Of a stretch of 64,000 bases of DNA, positions 37,359-48,462 are shown in pieces. The stretch lies in the NCBI GenBank assembly GCA_009746045.1, contig RPFO01000156.1, forward strand, positions 3,184,762 through 3,248,761. Direction: 5' to 3'. The translations under genes were made by a program, and so were the position numbers. The notes beneath the pieces were generated by a model. It did no database searches, was not told the origin of the DNA, and saw only the letters and a program-made list of their open reading frames with translations. This DNA is from Mesostigma viride (lineage: Eukaryota; Streptophyta; Mesostigmatophyceae; Mesostigmatales; Mesostigmataceae). Each line of letters opens with the position of its first letter. The first letter of the stretch is position 1.

Positions 37359-39367
37359 TTTTTTCGGGGAAATGGGTATATTTTATTAGCCAATTATGGA
37401 CCAAAGAGGTGAGAGGGGAAATGAGTATCAGCGAATCCTAAGGTGGGCACACACATGTGTGGAGGTGACAGGTGAAAGGCTAATAGGGCGCGTTATTAGA
37501 CCATGAAGGCCAGTGGACCTGAGTCATGTCGCCGTGAGGCATAATGGTGAATACCTGATTACGGCCCAGTAGATCATGAAAAAGCTGGAGCGGGCTGGGC
37601 TTGTCGTTATTGGGCCCTGGGTCCCACACCCTGTGTTAATGTTCCTGAGCCAACAGCCAGTAGCGGCGCATATCCGCATTCCATAGGTATATAAAGCGCC
37701 GGACTACGCCGCCGCGGGTATAGTCCTCGCGGCCTCGCGGACATTAAAGACTGTCTCGTTGCGTATGGTCCAAATCGCGTATAGCATAGTAGTGCGTAGC
37801 CATATCCATTCTGCTTGGGAATCTGAAAGCTCGGTCCCTGGTGTGCCAGCAATACCGAAAATGATGGTACGCACGCTAATTGGGAGATTGGGTGGCGATG
37901 CCGTCCATGCGGCCCAGATGTTAATGAGCCACGTCCAAACCCCTGGGAGATTACAGAAAAGGAACCTGTGCTCAATGGTTTCACTAGGGTGCGTGCACAG
38001 GCTTTTTGCCTTTACACCGTGTGCAGTTCTTGGACGTTTGGAATCATGGCATGGCTAACGTGATGACTGACTAGCTACCTTTTCAGTGGTTTTCCATTTG
38101 CGGGTATTTCCTCGTAAATGGTGGGAGAGCGATCGCAGCAATGGTGCTCACCACCAGACACTCCCGGCCAGCTAGGCTCGAAACACACGCCATGATCAAG
38201 CATGCTGTTTCCGGCCCCACCGTCTAGGTCATCTAGTCGCTCTACACGTAAGCCAGCCATAATTTCAATGCACACGGATACACATTTCCATCACCATTCA
38301 TATTCATCATCTTGAACGACTCGAACACGCGGACAAGATAACGGCAGGCTCGAGCTACCATGGTCCGGATTCTCCCGATTTCTGGCCTGCGCTGGTTGTC
38401 TCCTTGATGATGCATCGTGACCAAAACGCTCGTGGAGCGTAGCGCAGACCCCTATCGCCCTATGAATGAGAAGATGTTGTACATCAGTGGCCCTGCGGTC
38501 CACGAGAGGGTGGTCTACCGCCAGGGTAATCAACTCAACCCAAGTGTAGCCCGGCCAATGTATTCCCCAGCGGGCTCGGCCCGTATGGGGCTGATGGTAC
38601 TTATGCAACAAGATATCATAACCCCAATCTGCGGTGTACTCAAAGATACATTTGCTGGTTCTGATGTCCCCCTTGGTTAAGACCCATCCAAATTCAATCG
38701 GGTCCAGATGTAGTAGATCGAGCCGTGTGTTGCCCACGTGTAGCCATGTAATGCTCCCAACCGGGGATAATGGGTCCGGCCGGATCATGCAAGATCTTGG
38801 CACAGACCATGGGACTACGCGTATGCGCTGATACTGGGAAGATGGTGCGTACGCATATAAGGTGGATAGTTGATACAGACACCCATTGTGGCCAGGAATC
38901 TATAGCCGGCTTCCAGCAGTTGTAGTTGGAGCCCATCATGTGGCAGAACCGTCACAACTAAACCCTTGCACGCAGGCGTGACTCCGTCGGCGTAGAAGCT
39001 AACCCAGTCGCCGGTTATAATCATGGGCTTGCGTGGGGCAGTCATCAATGCATGCCACGCCGCTGGTATCGCACTTATAAGGGTTTGCCACGCTTGCAGG
39101 GAGGGCATGTGGGAGACCCAAGTGCTGACCTCGTCGTAGCTGAGCCGTCGACTGATACGTGGCGCCGGCCGTGCCCCAGGTAGAGGTCCAGCACCCTGAC
39201 AATCGGCGGTGACGCGCGCAGAAAGCCATCATACGGGTTGTGTCCGTGCGGTGGAGAGCGCCCGCGAGCCGGAGGGGCTTGTTAGTAGCGTCAGTGATTA
39301 AGTCATTAAAAAAGAGTGGCTGCCGTGCCACCTCCTCTCGAGTAGTAGGAAAGACAGCTAGGCGGGT
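37359..39367 (-). mobile_element. 5'-truncated LINE-B copy with 17-bp target-site duplication
   Basis: The element is flanked by identical 17-bp direct repeats ATAAAAAATACCCATTT at 37342-37358 and 39368-39384. Its 3' end (T tract then CGGGGAAATGGG) matches the family terminus. The 5' end stops within the RT C-terminus, at LAVFPTTREEVARQPLFF. It preserves the junction between RT and zinc-finger parts that is interrupted in LINE-B, and so proves that the two parts were once one ORF. It carries many small indels and a 404-bp insertion at 38003-38406. It is a dead copy. Confidence 0.92.
38003..38406 (-). pseudogene. 404-bp retroposed-looking insert inside the truncated LINE-B copy
   Basis: Comparison with LINE-B places the insertion between AGGC and ATGATGCATC. 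On the minus strand it has a short frame ending near 38242 (RRPEIGRIRTMVARACRYLV followed by a lower-complexity tail), then non-coding sequence ending in GGTGTAAAGGCAAAAA. The TGTAA motif followed by a short A run at the junction suggests a transcript-derived insert, but no clear target-site duplication is visible. The product is not recognised. Confidence 0.5.
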
Positions 39368-39384
39368 ATAAAAAATACCCATTT

Positions 39385-40358
39385 ACCCGGAAAGGCTAAT
39401 AGGGCGCGAGTAGTTGTTTTTGCCCATGCCGCAAGTGTAGTTGAAAGTTCTGTTGTTGTTGTTGTTGTGTCCCACGCCGCACATGGGCAGCAGAATCTAT
39501 AGTGGCCGAGGGCCGGATATATCAAGTTCTGTAGCTTAAAACTGTAACGGATAAGATACTTTTAGTTTCTGCAGTTCGTGGCCGCTATTTTCACAAGACC
39601 GTTGGCTTCCGGTACCGTCCATAAGTGTCGACCCTCGGGTACACGTGTCAATAGGCAAGACTGCCCAAGGAAGGAAGTTGACAGTTGACAGCAAATATCA
39701 CTTTGTCGTCTCGTCAGAAAAGCGCGGGGAAAACACATAATTCGACGTGACGAGCCAGGTGCCGGCCGAGGTCCTGAATCACAGCTGGACTTGGCGTATG
39801 TAGGTAATTAGGGATTTTACGCGGGTGAGTGACGAACCAGGTTGTGGCCTTGTGGGGACAAGCGAAGGGTGTGCAGTTGGTTACCCGCGCGACAGTTCCA
39901 GTGATTAAGCTTCCCTCAGTCTCGCCAGCATGCCAGCAAATTGCTACCCGCTAGCATTTTAGGTCCACCTCGCAGGCGGAGAATCGGTAACAGGACGAAT
40001 GACCGGAAGCTAGGGCATGAAGGTCCGAGGCGTGGGGTACCTGCCCGCAATTCAGAGACTGTCGCTTTGGTCAACGCGAATAGGTGCCGTGCAAAAGGTT
40101 TCTGTAGTGTCTCTGCATGTATATGCACAGGGGGGAGATGAGCGACCGCGAAGCTTTGCTATTTTGTCGAGGGGAAGCGATGATAACTTGATTTGCCGAA
40201 ATCGAGTCGCGTATTCATCAAGAGAATTTAAGCCAATGTACGACGTTCTGGATTAGACGCTTGGCTCGATGATATGCCATCATCCGTGCGGTAGCTGAGG
40301 CGTGCTCCTGTTCTTAAGTTTGGCTTGTCAGCACCTTTACGACTGTCGACACGTTGAG
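39385..40358. other. Intergenic region upstream of HUS1
   Basis: It begins with a very short LINE-B scrap (GGAAAGGCTAATAGGGCGCG at about 39390) and the second copy of the GTT-rich segment (to 39521). The remaining about 840 bp presumably include the HUS1 promoter; I see no clear TATA box or other gene. Confidence 0.4.
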
Positions 40359-43300
40359 ATGAAATTCAAGGCGATTTTCAGAGAGCATGGGGCCGACATC
40401 CTGGAAAAGAGTACGTGGCTAGCTATGTATATTTTTTTCTCCTACTCAAAGTTTCTGCCCGCAAAAAAGGCGAAGCATGTCCGTACCTGCCCCCTCAAGC
40501 TGCGGCATTTGACGTGTCGCTAATCACTGCACAGGGTTCCTCCCAGCTCTGGATAAGATTGGGAAGATGTGTCACGTCTACCTCACGCCAACTCGGCTCG
40601 CCTTGATCCAGAACATGCTGAACGCCGACGGCGTCCAGGTGGTGGCACAAATTGCCAAGGTAAGCGGCTTTTGGGAAGCTGCTACCTCCTTTTCTGAAAG
40701 GAGTGAGCCGAGCGGTCTGGGTCTTTTCCCTGTTTATGAACTGACCGTTAGCCCTAGCCCAGGAGCCGCCTTAAATGCTGCCCGCTGTTTGTCGAGCTAC
40801 GCCAATTCGCCTGCATTCCTGTGCCAGGTACTTTCAATGCTAAAAATAAAGGCTTTGGGACTAGTCCAGCCGTTTTGGGGCAGTAATCCTGACCGGCAAT
40901 AACGTGGCGCCAGGTACTAGTGAATCATCGATTTTTTCATAAGCCTTTTTTCTTTCTTTTTTTCAAAGAACAGCTCACTGTAGGCTGAACGTCCACCAAA
41001 CGCGCTTCCTTGGGGAAAATTTTTGTTCGTATAATGGGTAAACTAATACATGGTCGCGTTGGATCAATTAATCACCTGTTTATTTTGTGAGCATGCTTGC
41101 TTATTGCCTGGACTACTCGCTGCCAATGTCTTGCCTGAACTTGCCCACCGGTCCAAATGGTCCCATTCACCACCTCCAATACTTGCCCCATTGCAGCAAC
41201 AGCTTCATACGTGACTTGCACGTTCATTCTTCCCATTCTAGTTGCTGACGTTCTCGCCCTGTCTCTTATACTGTGCTTGCCTCACCAGTAGCAAAAATCC
41301 ACCGCTGATACTCGTAACTTTTTTTTTTCTTTGGACTTGCTTTTAACTACTTGTTCATCCCTCCCATTCCTACTGTGCAACTGTTCTTGCTCCTACTTAA
41401 AGCACCTAATAGGCTCTTCTCTATTAATATTTTCTTTCAGTGCTTTCCCCCCCAAACCCCTTCACCCTCCTACCCCCCCTCTCCCCCCACCCCCAGGATG
41501 CCCTCTTCCAGGAGTACGTCATCAGCAGCGCCAACGAGGATAAGATCGCGTTCCAGGTGGACGTCCCCTTGCTGCTGCGTGCCGTCCGCAGCGCCACCGC
41601 CATGGAGCGCTACAGCGTGGCCATCAAGCTGGTCAAGAAGAAGTCGAGCGCCACTGCAGATCGGCCGCAGCCCTTTCTCGCGCTGGAGAGCAAGGTGGGG
41701 CGCTCATGGCAGCATTAGTTAGTACTCTGTAGAAGGTGCCGGTTGTTTGTGGTGGGCGCTGAAGATCAAGGTGGGGCGCTTATGGCAGCATTCGTCAGGG
41801 CTCTTTTTAGGCTGCTGGTTTTTTGTAATGGGCCTAAAGAGCAAGGTGGGGTTCTCATGGCAGCATTACTTGGGGCTCTTTTTGGGCTGCCGGTTGTTTG
41901 TAATGGACCTGATGAGCAATCTGGGGTTCTAATGGCAGCATTTGTCAGTACTCCGTATACCGTGCTGTTTGTTTGTGGTGGGCCTGAAGGGCAAGGTGGG
42001 GCGCTTGCCCTTCCCTGGGTAGGATGGCGTTAATACGTGGCTCCCCAACGGGAGTCATTGCGTGTTCATCATGTCATTGATTGGTCATGTCGGCATTAGA
42101 TAGGGCTCTTTATGGTGTCGGTTGGGTTGCCATTTGTGGTGGGTGCCAGACAGGAAGGTTGGGGCTGGTGGTCTAGCTATGTTAGAAAACTTTGCAGTAG
42201 TGAATTACCTTGATAGGGCGTTGGTTGGTTTGTTGTTACTGTTGGGCGCTGGAGTGCAACGCGGGGTGTAAATTTCTGTCCTCGTAACATGCTGCCAGGT
42301 GCTCCTGTCAGCATGGCTGACTGGCAGCCAGGTGCTCCTGTAGGCATTATTGACAGGCGGTCAGGCTAGCCGTTGCTTGTGTCGGGCGCTCTTGGGCGGA
42401 AAGCAAGATGCCCTACTCGCTTGCATCACCTTCCTTTCCAGGATGCCCCTTTTGCTTGCTGCTTGTAATGGCCCCCAAGTCTATTTTCATCCTCCCAGGT
42501 ATGTGCTCGTTCATGCTTTCCCTATGCCCGTGCTCGCTCCGCATTCGCCTTGCCTGTTCTCCGTTGCGCTAACCTGCTGTCCCTTCCGTTCAAGTCCATT
42601 CCCTCCCTCCCCCCTGCCAGGGTGACTCGTCGGCGCTCCTGCAGGACGTGCCCATCAGCAACCCGCTCCTGCGCGCAGAGATGGAGGAGCTGGAGGCTGC
42701 CGTCTTCTCCACCATCTCCGTGCCCAAGGTGGGGCACTACTTCTTATGCATGGGCCGGTCAAACAGTGCCCAAGGTGGGGCACCTTTTGTGAGGATCCCA
42801 CCTGTATGGGTGCAAGGTGCCGTGTCCACTCTCTCCTCCCTCCACCGTCTTCAGTCTTCTCCACCATTTCGGTGGCCAAGGTGAGCCGCTACCTCTAATG
42901 CCATTCCAACCGTGGCCCAGGTGCCGCGTCCACGCCCTCACCATCTGCCGTCTTCTACTATCATCTGTTACTATTCTCCTCCACCCTCGGTGCCGGAGGT
43001 GGGCCACCGTGATATCTGCCATAAACAAGTGCACGGCGCCGTGTCCACTTCCTCACCATCTGCCGTCTTCTCCTCCGCCTGAAGTCAAGGTGGGGCACCT
43101 TTTGTCCCACTATCACCACTGTATGGGTGCAAGGTGAGGTTTTTACCCTCTTATCACCTACATGGAATACGTGCAAGGTGCCGTGTTTACTCTCTTATTT
43201 TCTACCGTCTTCTCCTCCACCTCTGTTTCATGCAGGGTGCTACTTTTTTACCACTGCTTGTTTTCTCAGTGGTCAAGGCGGGGTACAAGTTTTCTGTCAC

Positions 43301-46300
43301 TGCCGTTCTCTTGGAAATGCTTTCGCATATTCTGTAGTTGAACACCGTGCATTACACTTTTCCCTTCATAGACAACGGCTGTACCTGTTTCTATTTTCAT
43401 CCCGCCAGACCATCATTCGCATGCCCGCCCTGGCCTTGCTTACCATCGTGCCTACTGCCATATCCCCTATTCCTGTACCTGTTTCTATTTTCATCCCGCC
43501 AGACCATCATCCGCATGCCCGCCCTGGCCTTGCTTACCATCGTGCCTACTGCCATATCCCCTATTCCTGTACCTGTTCTATTTTCATCCCGCCAGACCAT
43601 CATTCGCATGCCCGCCCTGGCCTTGCTTACCATCGTGCCTACTGCTATATCCCCTATTCCTGTACCTGTTCTATTTTCATCCCGCCAGACCATCATCCAA
43701 ATGCCTGCCCTGGCCGAGCTTACCATCGTGCCTACTGCCATATCCCCTATTCCTGTACCTGTTCTATTTTCATCCCGCCAGACCATCATTCGCATGCCCG
43801 CCCTGGCCTTGCTTACCATCGTGCCTACTGCCATATCCCCTATTCCTGTACCTGTTCTATTTTCATCCCGCCAGACCATCATCCGCATGCCCGCCCTGGC
43901 CTTGCTTACCATCGTGCCTACTGCCATATCCCCTATTCCTGTACCTGTTCTATTTTCATCCCGCCAGACCATCCTCCGCATGCCCGCCCTGGCCTTGCTT
44001 ACCATCGTGCCTACTGCCATATCCCCTATTCCTGTACCTGTTTCTATTTTCATCCCGCCAGACCATCATTCGCATGCCCGCCCTGGCCTTGCTTACCATC
44101 GTGCCTACTGCCATATCCCCTATTCCTGTACCTGTTTCTATTTTCATCCCGCCAGACCATCCTCCGCATGCCCGCCCTGGCCTTGCTTACCATCGTGCCT
44201 ACTGCCATATCCCCTATTCCTGTACCTGTGTCTATTTTCATCCCGCCAGACCATCATCCGCATGCCCGCCCTGGCCTTGCTTACCATCGTGCCTACTGCC
44301 ATATCCCCTATTCCTGTACCTGTTTCTATTTTCATCCCGCCAGACCATCCTCCGCATGCCCGCCCTGGCCTTGCTTACCATCGTGCCTACTGCCATATCC
44401 CCTATTCCTGTACCTGTTTCTATTTTCATCCCGCCAGACCATCATCCAAATGCCGGCCCTGGCCGAGCTTCAACGCGTGGTCGAGCGGCTGAAGACCATC
44501 GGCGATGTGCTGGGCTTGGCCGTGTCCGGGTGGGGGGAGCTCCACCTGCGTGTCTCCACCACGTTCGTTTCGCTGGGCGCTGACTACCGCAATCTGCGCA
44601 CCGTCAAGGGGCGAGGTGAGTGGGGGGGGAGCGGGGAAGGACGGTACATGGAGGGACTGCAGCGAAAACGCTGCATTTTGATGGTATCACAAATGGTCAC
44701 TGTCACGATCCCGTGAAAGTCTAACGCTGCGTGGGCTTCCTCATCCAGCGATCAAGTTGATGAGAGAGAGGCCCGCGTTTGTGCCGAGTCCCTCAACTCT
44801 CTCCGAGTCGTGCCTATTCACCAGCCACACGATTGTGGTGGGTTGCGCCAACCTAGCCCAATGACGTTCTCTAAGCCATACTGGGAACCAAGGATGTATT
44901 ATTAGCTATGGGCCATTGGAGCACCAAACCCTACCATGAGAAACAACTTTATTACTACAACGATGTTTGTGTGCTGAGCCAAACTGGGACCCAAGCATGC
45001 ATGTGCGGGGGGCTACTTGTGGGTCATGGGGTGGTCCCACATGGAGGTCCCTTCAGTCTATACCAGCAAGGGGGTGTGGCAGGTACCTATTTAGCAAATG
45101 ATCGATCGACTCTACCCCTGAGTTGACCCTGTTATGTATAATACCAATATATATACTCCGGCGCCTCTAAATGGGTTCCAAGCCTATCTGTGGGCTCTGG
45201 ACCATGGGGCAGCCTTACTGCATCCGCCATTCTTTATAATGCCGAAGCTTAATTGCACCCATAGTTGCGCCCGCACCATGATGCGGAGAGAGGGCTCTGT
45301 GGTCTGCCCACTTAGGGCAGTGAGAGAAGCTTGGGCGCCCTCCCTCCTTCTCATTGTGTGTGGGGGTTGAAGGTTCCGTTACTGGTACCCACGTGAAACA
45401 GTCTACGTGATCATTCATGCATTCATGCATTCGTGCTACTATGTACTACTATATATTGGTCTTACAGCTGCATATTATTATTATTGTATATATATTGGTG
45501 TTACAGCTGCATATTGGTATTAATATTATTATATATATTGGTGTTACAGCTGCGTATTGGTATTAATATGATTATATATGTTGGTGTTACAGCTGCGTAT
45601 TGGTATTAATATTATTATATATGTTGGTGCTACAGCTGCGTATTAATGCATATTGGTATTAATATTATTATATATATTGGTGTTACAGCTTACAGCTGCA
45701 TCCGCTCCCAAGGCAAGCATCCCTGCATCACAACCTTCAAAACATCCATGGACCCTCAGATACCTCTAAAATAAGCCGATAACTGCATTTTTTGGGTGGA
45801 CCAGGGCACCCTCGTGATCGTACCCAGGGTGTTTATCCTGGTCCAGTGGTCAGGTACGGTCAGACAAGTGTGCTACGCGCTGTACGGATGTAGAGTTCTA
45901 GATCTACCGATAGAGACCTAATGTTTTCCTGCGAAATCATTCCGGCGCAATCTGCAATTCTGCCACAAACTCACGCCAGTTTCTGGTCATGAGTCAAGTT
46001 CATGGTCAAAAGTCTGCATGAGGACGGTTTGGAGGCCTGCTTCAAGCCTTGCTGCTAATGTTGCAGGCAACAGCTTCATGATGTCACCAGTTTCCTTTGC
46101 TGGCACTCATCCGCTTCCTCGTTACCCTTTCTTCAATTATGCCACCAGCCACGGCGCCGCCCCTCTCCAACTCGATGGACGCGGCCGAGCGGTTGGAGGC
46201 GGCGATACGTGCGGGCGACGCGCTGGCGGCGGATGTGAGCATGAAGCACTTCACCAAGGCCATGCACTGCCAGCTGGCGGCGCCGGACGCGTGCTTCTGC

Positions 46301-47621
46301 GGTACGGCTGGCTGCATTGATGACGATGACGTGATGTCACACGCGTAGCGATGATGTCACACGCTCGGTGATTTTTTTGTCCGATGAATTTTTTATCCAT
46401 CTTAAAACACGTCACTGCTTTATTTATTTTCCTTTTTTGCGTACTATAACTTTCCCAGTGAGGGTTGTAATGATCCAGTTTGTGTCAGAATGCCGCGTGC
46501 CCATGCGTGGATTCAACCCCCAGAGTTTGAGACGGGTAGGGTAGAACCTGGTAAAAAATGTACTCGTCGTTTTAATGTAATCGGCTTGTATGTGCGCAGT
46601 CTAAAGCGCTGCTGCCAATTGCTGCGTCGAGCTTAGCTGGCAAGCAGGGGAGATGTTTTTTAGAAAACCCTACCCTGTACTCCTTACCAGTGTGGAAGTT
46701 GCCCTGTGAAATCTTGCAAACATGACATGGGCCTCTTGGCCCATATGATTGCAACCTTCCCTATCTCTCATATGCAAGAGAGAGGTAGGTACCTAGGCCC
46801 ATACTTTTTCAGCTTCTTGGCATCTTGAACATGCACCGTCAACACAGCATTTGTGCGTGCATCATAGTGTCAAGTGTGCTCGAAATAGCGGGGGAGTGAC
46901 AGAACCCACCGTACTAATTTTTCACTCCGTCTGCTCGTGCAGGCAGTTTAGGTCTCCGTGATAATGATGCATGCACTCACTAAGCACTGACTAGAACTAG
47001 GGCTTGATATTCCAAGGAAAGTTGCAACAGGCGCTTTGCCCCAGCTTACATGTGCATCTGATGCGTTTTCCGATGAAGATTGTGCTTTTCTTTGTATATT
47101 TAACATAATGCGCTGGTTGTCTCTTTTATAATAACAATGCTGTTTGCATAACCCTGTGTGGTTTTAATATCCACGTCGTTGGTTGTTGGCCACATCAAAC
47201 TTGCCCACATCAAAGTTGCACTTGAATACTCTCAAATTTTATAGGCAAAGAGTTGTAGACAGGTGCCTGATGCACGAGCTGATGCATTAAACTGAAGCAA
47301 ATCAAGCTATGGGCTTATGGGACTTCGCCACAGCGTAAATCCTCACAGAGATTATGCATGCTTGGGCACTACTCCTGGGTTTGAGGCCAGTCTGCTATCC
47401 GAAAAACACTACTGGCTCCCCTGGGCACCTGTTCTCTCCCTGACTGACACACCCTCACAAAATACACGGGGTGCGATGTCGTGACGTGCGCAGGCATCAT
47501 GGAGAACAGCGCGGGCGTCCTGCTCATGTTCCAGTTCTGCCAGCCGGGCACCAAGCGCACCGACGAGCAGTTTGAGCTACAGTACCGGCTGCCAGTGCTC
47601 GAGTCCGACATGCTCGAGTGA
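40359..47621 (+). CDS. HUS1: HUS1 checkpoint clamp subunit (9-1-1 complex), 7 exons
   Basis: HUS1 is a PCNA-fold protein that forms the ring-shaped 9-1-1 clamp with RAD9 and RAD1, loaded at damaged DNA to activate ATR signalling. Exons are 40359-40410, 40547-40659, 41497-41694, 42621-42728, 44438-44615, 46149-46301 and 47494-47621; they sum to 930 nt (309 aa plus stop), all introns are GT-AG and phases close. Family landmarks are the N-terminal MKFKAIFREHGADILEK, the segment NEDKIAFQVDVPLLLRAVRS, the DVPISNP strand, LAELQRVVERLKTIGDVLGL at the second-domain helix, and a C-terminus FELQYRLPVLESD comparable to LQYFIPAL of animal HUS1. Length is near plant and animal homologues (280-320 aa). The exon-3 and exon-4 donors and the exon-5 acceptor are each embedded in tandem repeats. 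Neighbouring genes are unrelated. Confidence 0.92.
41683..42010 (+). repeat. Tandem repeat (about 76 bp) starting at the HUS1 exon-3 donor, five copies
   Basis: The exon end GAGAGCAAG with donor GTGGGGCGC (41695) is followed by copies at 41771 (GATCAAG-GTGGGGCGC), 41846 (GAGCAAG-GTGGGG), about 41920 (GAGCAAT-CTGGGG, donor lost) and 41996 (GGGCAAG-GTGGGGCGC). Units also share ATGGCAGCATT and GGTTGTTTGT blocks. Confidence 0.92.
42700..43250 (+). repeat. Irregular repeats of the HUS1 exon-4 end and donor
   Basis: The exon-4 terminus (CGTCTTCTCCACCATCTCCG, TGCCCAAG, donor GTGGGGCAC at 42729) is echoed at 42775 (GCCCAAG-GTGGGGCACC), 42881 (GTCTTCTCCACCATTTCGG, GGCCAAG-GTGAGCC), about 42998 (GTGCCGGAG-GTGGGCCACC), 43090 (GTCAAG-GTGGGGCACC) and about 43132 (GTGCAAG-GTGAGG). 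Spacing is variable, so this looks like an older, decayed array. Confidence 0.8.
43383..44470 (+). repeat. 93/94-bp tandem repeat containing the HUS1 exon-5 3' splice site, 12 copies
   Basis: Each unit contains a pyrimidine-rich stretch, CATCCCGCCAG, then an exon-like ACCATCATCCGCATGCCCGC and CCTGGCC. The last copy (acceptor ending at 44437) is the real exon-5 start, encoding TIIQMPALAELQ. Eleven upstream decoys encode TIIRMPALALLT, except one at about 43692 encoding TIIQMPALAELT, closest to the genuine exon. Long frames through the array are artefacts of the period. Confidence 0.96.
45165..45360 (+). repeat. Dispersed repeat R1-related segment (HUS1 intron 5)
   Basis: It shares GGCGCCTCTAAATG, CCAAGCCTATCTGTGGGCTC and GGACCATGGGGCAGCC with about 12602-12668, and CCGAAGCTTAATTGCACCCA with about 5875-5895. 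It is a partial or mosaic copy; boundaries are approximate. Confidence 0.6.
45455..45690. repeat. AT-rich tandem repeat, about 44-bp unit, about five copies (HUS1 intron 5)
   Basis: Units contain TTGGTGTTACAGCTGCGTAT and TGGTATTAATATTATTATAT with small length changes. Each includes a TTACAG that resembles a 3' splice site, but no exon sequence is present. Confidence 0.85.
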
Positions 47622-47949
47622 CCTGCTTATTCATGAATTAGGTATATCATGATCAATGAGACTGGTTGTCTCATTGATACTTGTGACTTGCTCGAACTAG
47701 GGACCGGGAAAAGTAACCGACTTGAGATTCATTTAGTTGATTTGGTTGAGTAATTGTAGGGACCGCTTGAGGGACGGGATGTCATGGGTATAAGATGTGA
47801 GCGGACATGATCGAGTGACACGACAAGTGCATCAATTCATTTGGATGCACTCATCTCTTGGATGTTTGATTACGAATGCCCCGGTAGTAGCAGGTTCATT
47901 TACACGTAGACTGCGTCACGTGAGCATAAGTCCTCAGTGGGATGGATAT

Positions 47950-48370
47950 GGGATTTAATAAAACACGTGCTCCCGTTGGGGGATTAATAAAACACGGAGC
48001 ACCTAAGTGCTTTTAATCCCTGAGTGTGCACAACGGGTAGGGGGGCAGAGACCCCCCCTTTCCCTCACGCCACAGGCATGCCACAGGGTGCTCAATCGGA
48101 CCCGTCTAACTTGAAACGATCCGGGGCATCCCCTGTGGGTGCAATATGTCCCGTGTGAGCATTGGATTGCTATGGAGACGTCAGCAAACAAGCACTGCTA
48201 GGCGAGGCGCATAACTAGGCTGGCTGATGCCTGTTGGCTACTGGTTAGGCTATGGGCAATTGCGTGGCTGCATTCTACCCTGCATCGGTGTTGCACTATT
48301 AAAATTAAATTTAATTATAACATGCCTCCGTTGGGAGATCATGTAGCACATACTCCTTGCTGGTGTTGCA
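47950..48370 (+). repeat. Dispersed repeat R2, copy 1
   Basis: It shares AAACACGTGCTCCCGTTGGG, GAGCACC-AAGTGCTTTTAATCCCT, GGCATGCCACAG, GATCCGG and GTGGGTGCAATA blocks with about 63600-63800. At about 48300 a further R1-like end (AATTATAACATGCCTCCGTT) is present. It lies just downstream of HUS1. Confidence 0.65.
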
Positions 48371-48462
48371 CTATGGGATGGCGATGTCCAGGTTGCATCA
48401 CCCGAGCATAGGTGTGGCTACATGGCTAGTCTAGCCCGTAGGGGCCTTCCACAGCTGTAAGA

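Noticed and set aside
43127-44716. A 529-codon plus-strand frame through HUS1 introns
   Set aside because: It is the frame of the 93/94-bp repeat; only its final part overlaps genuine exon 5.
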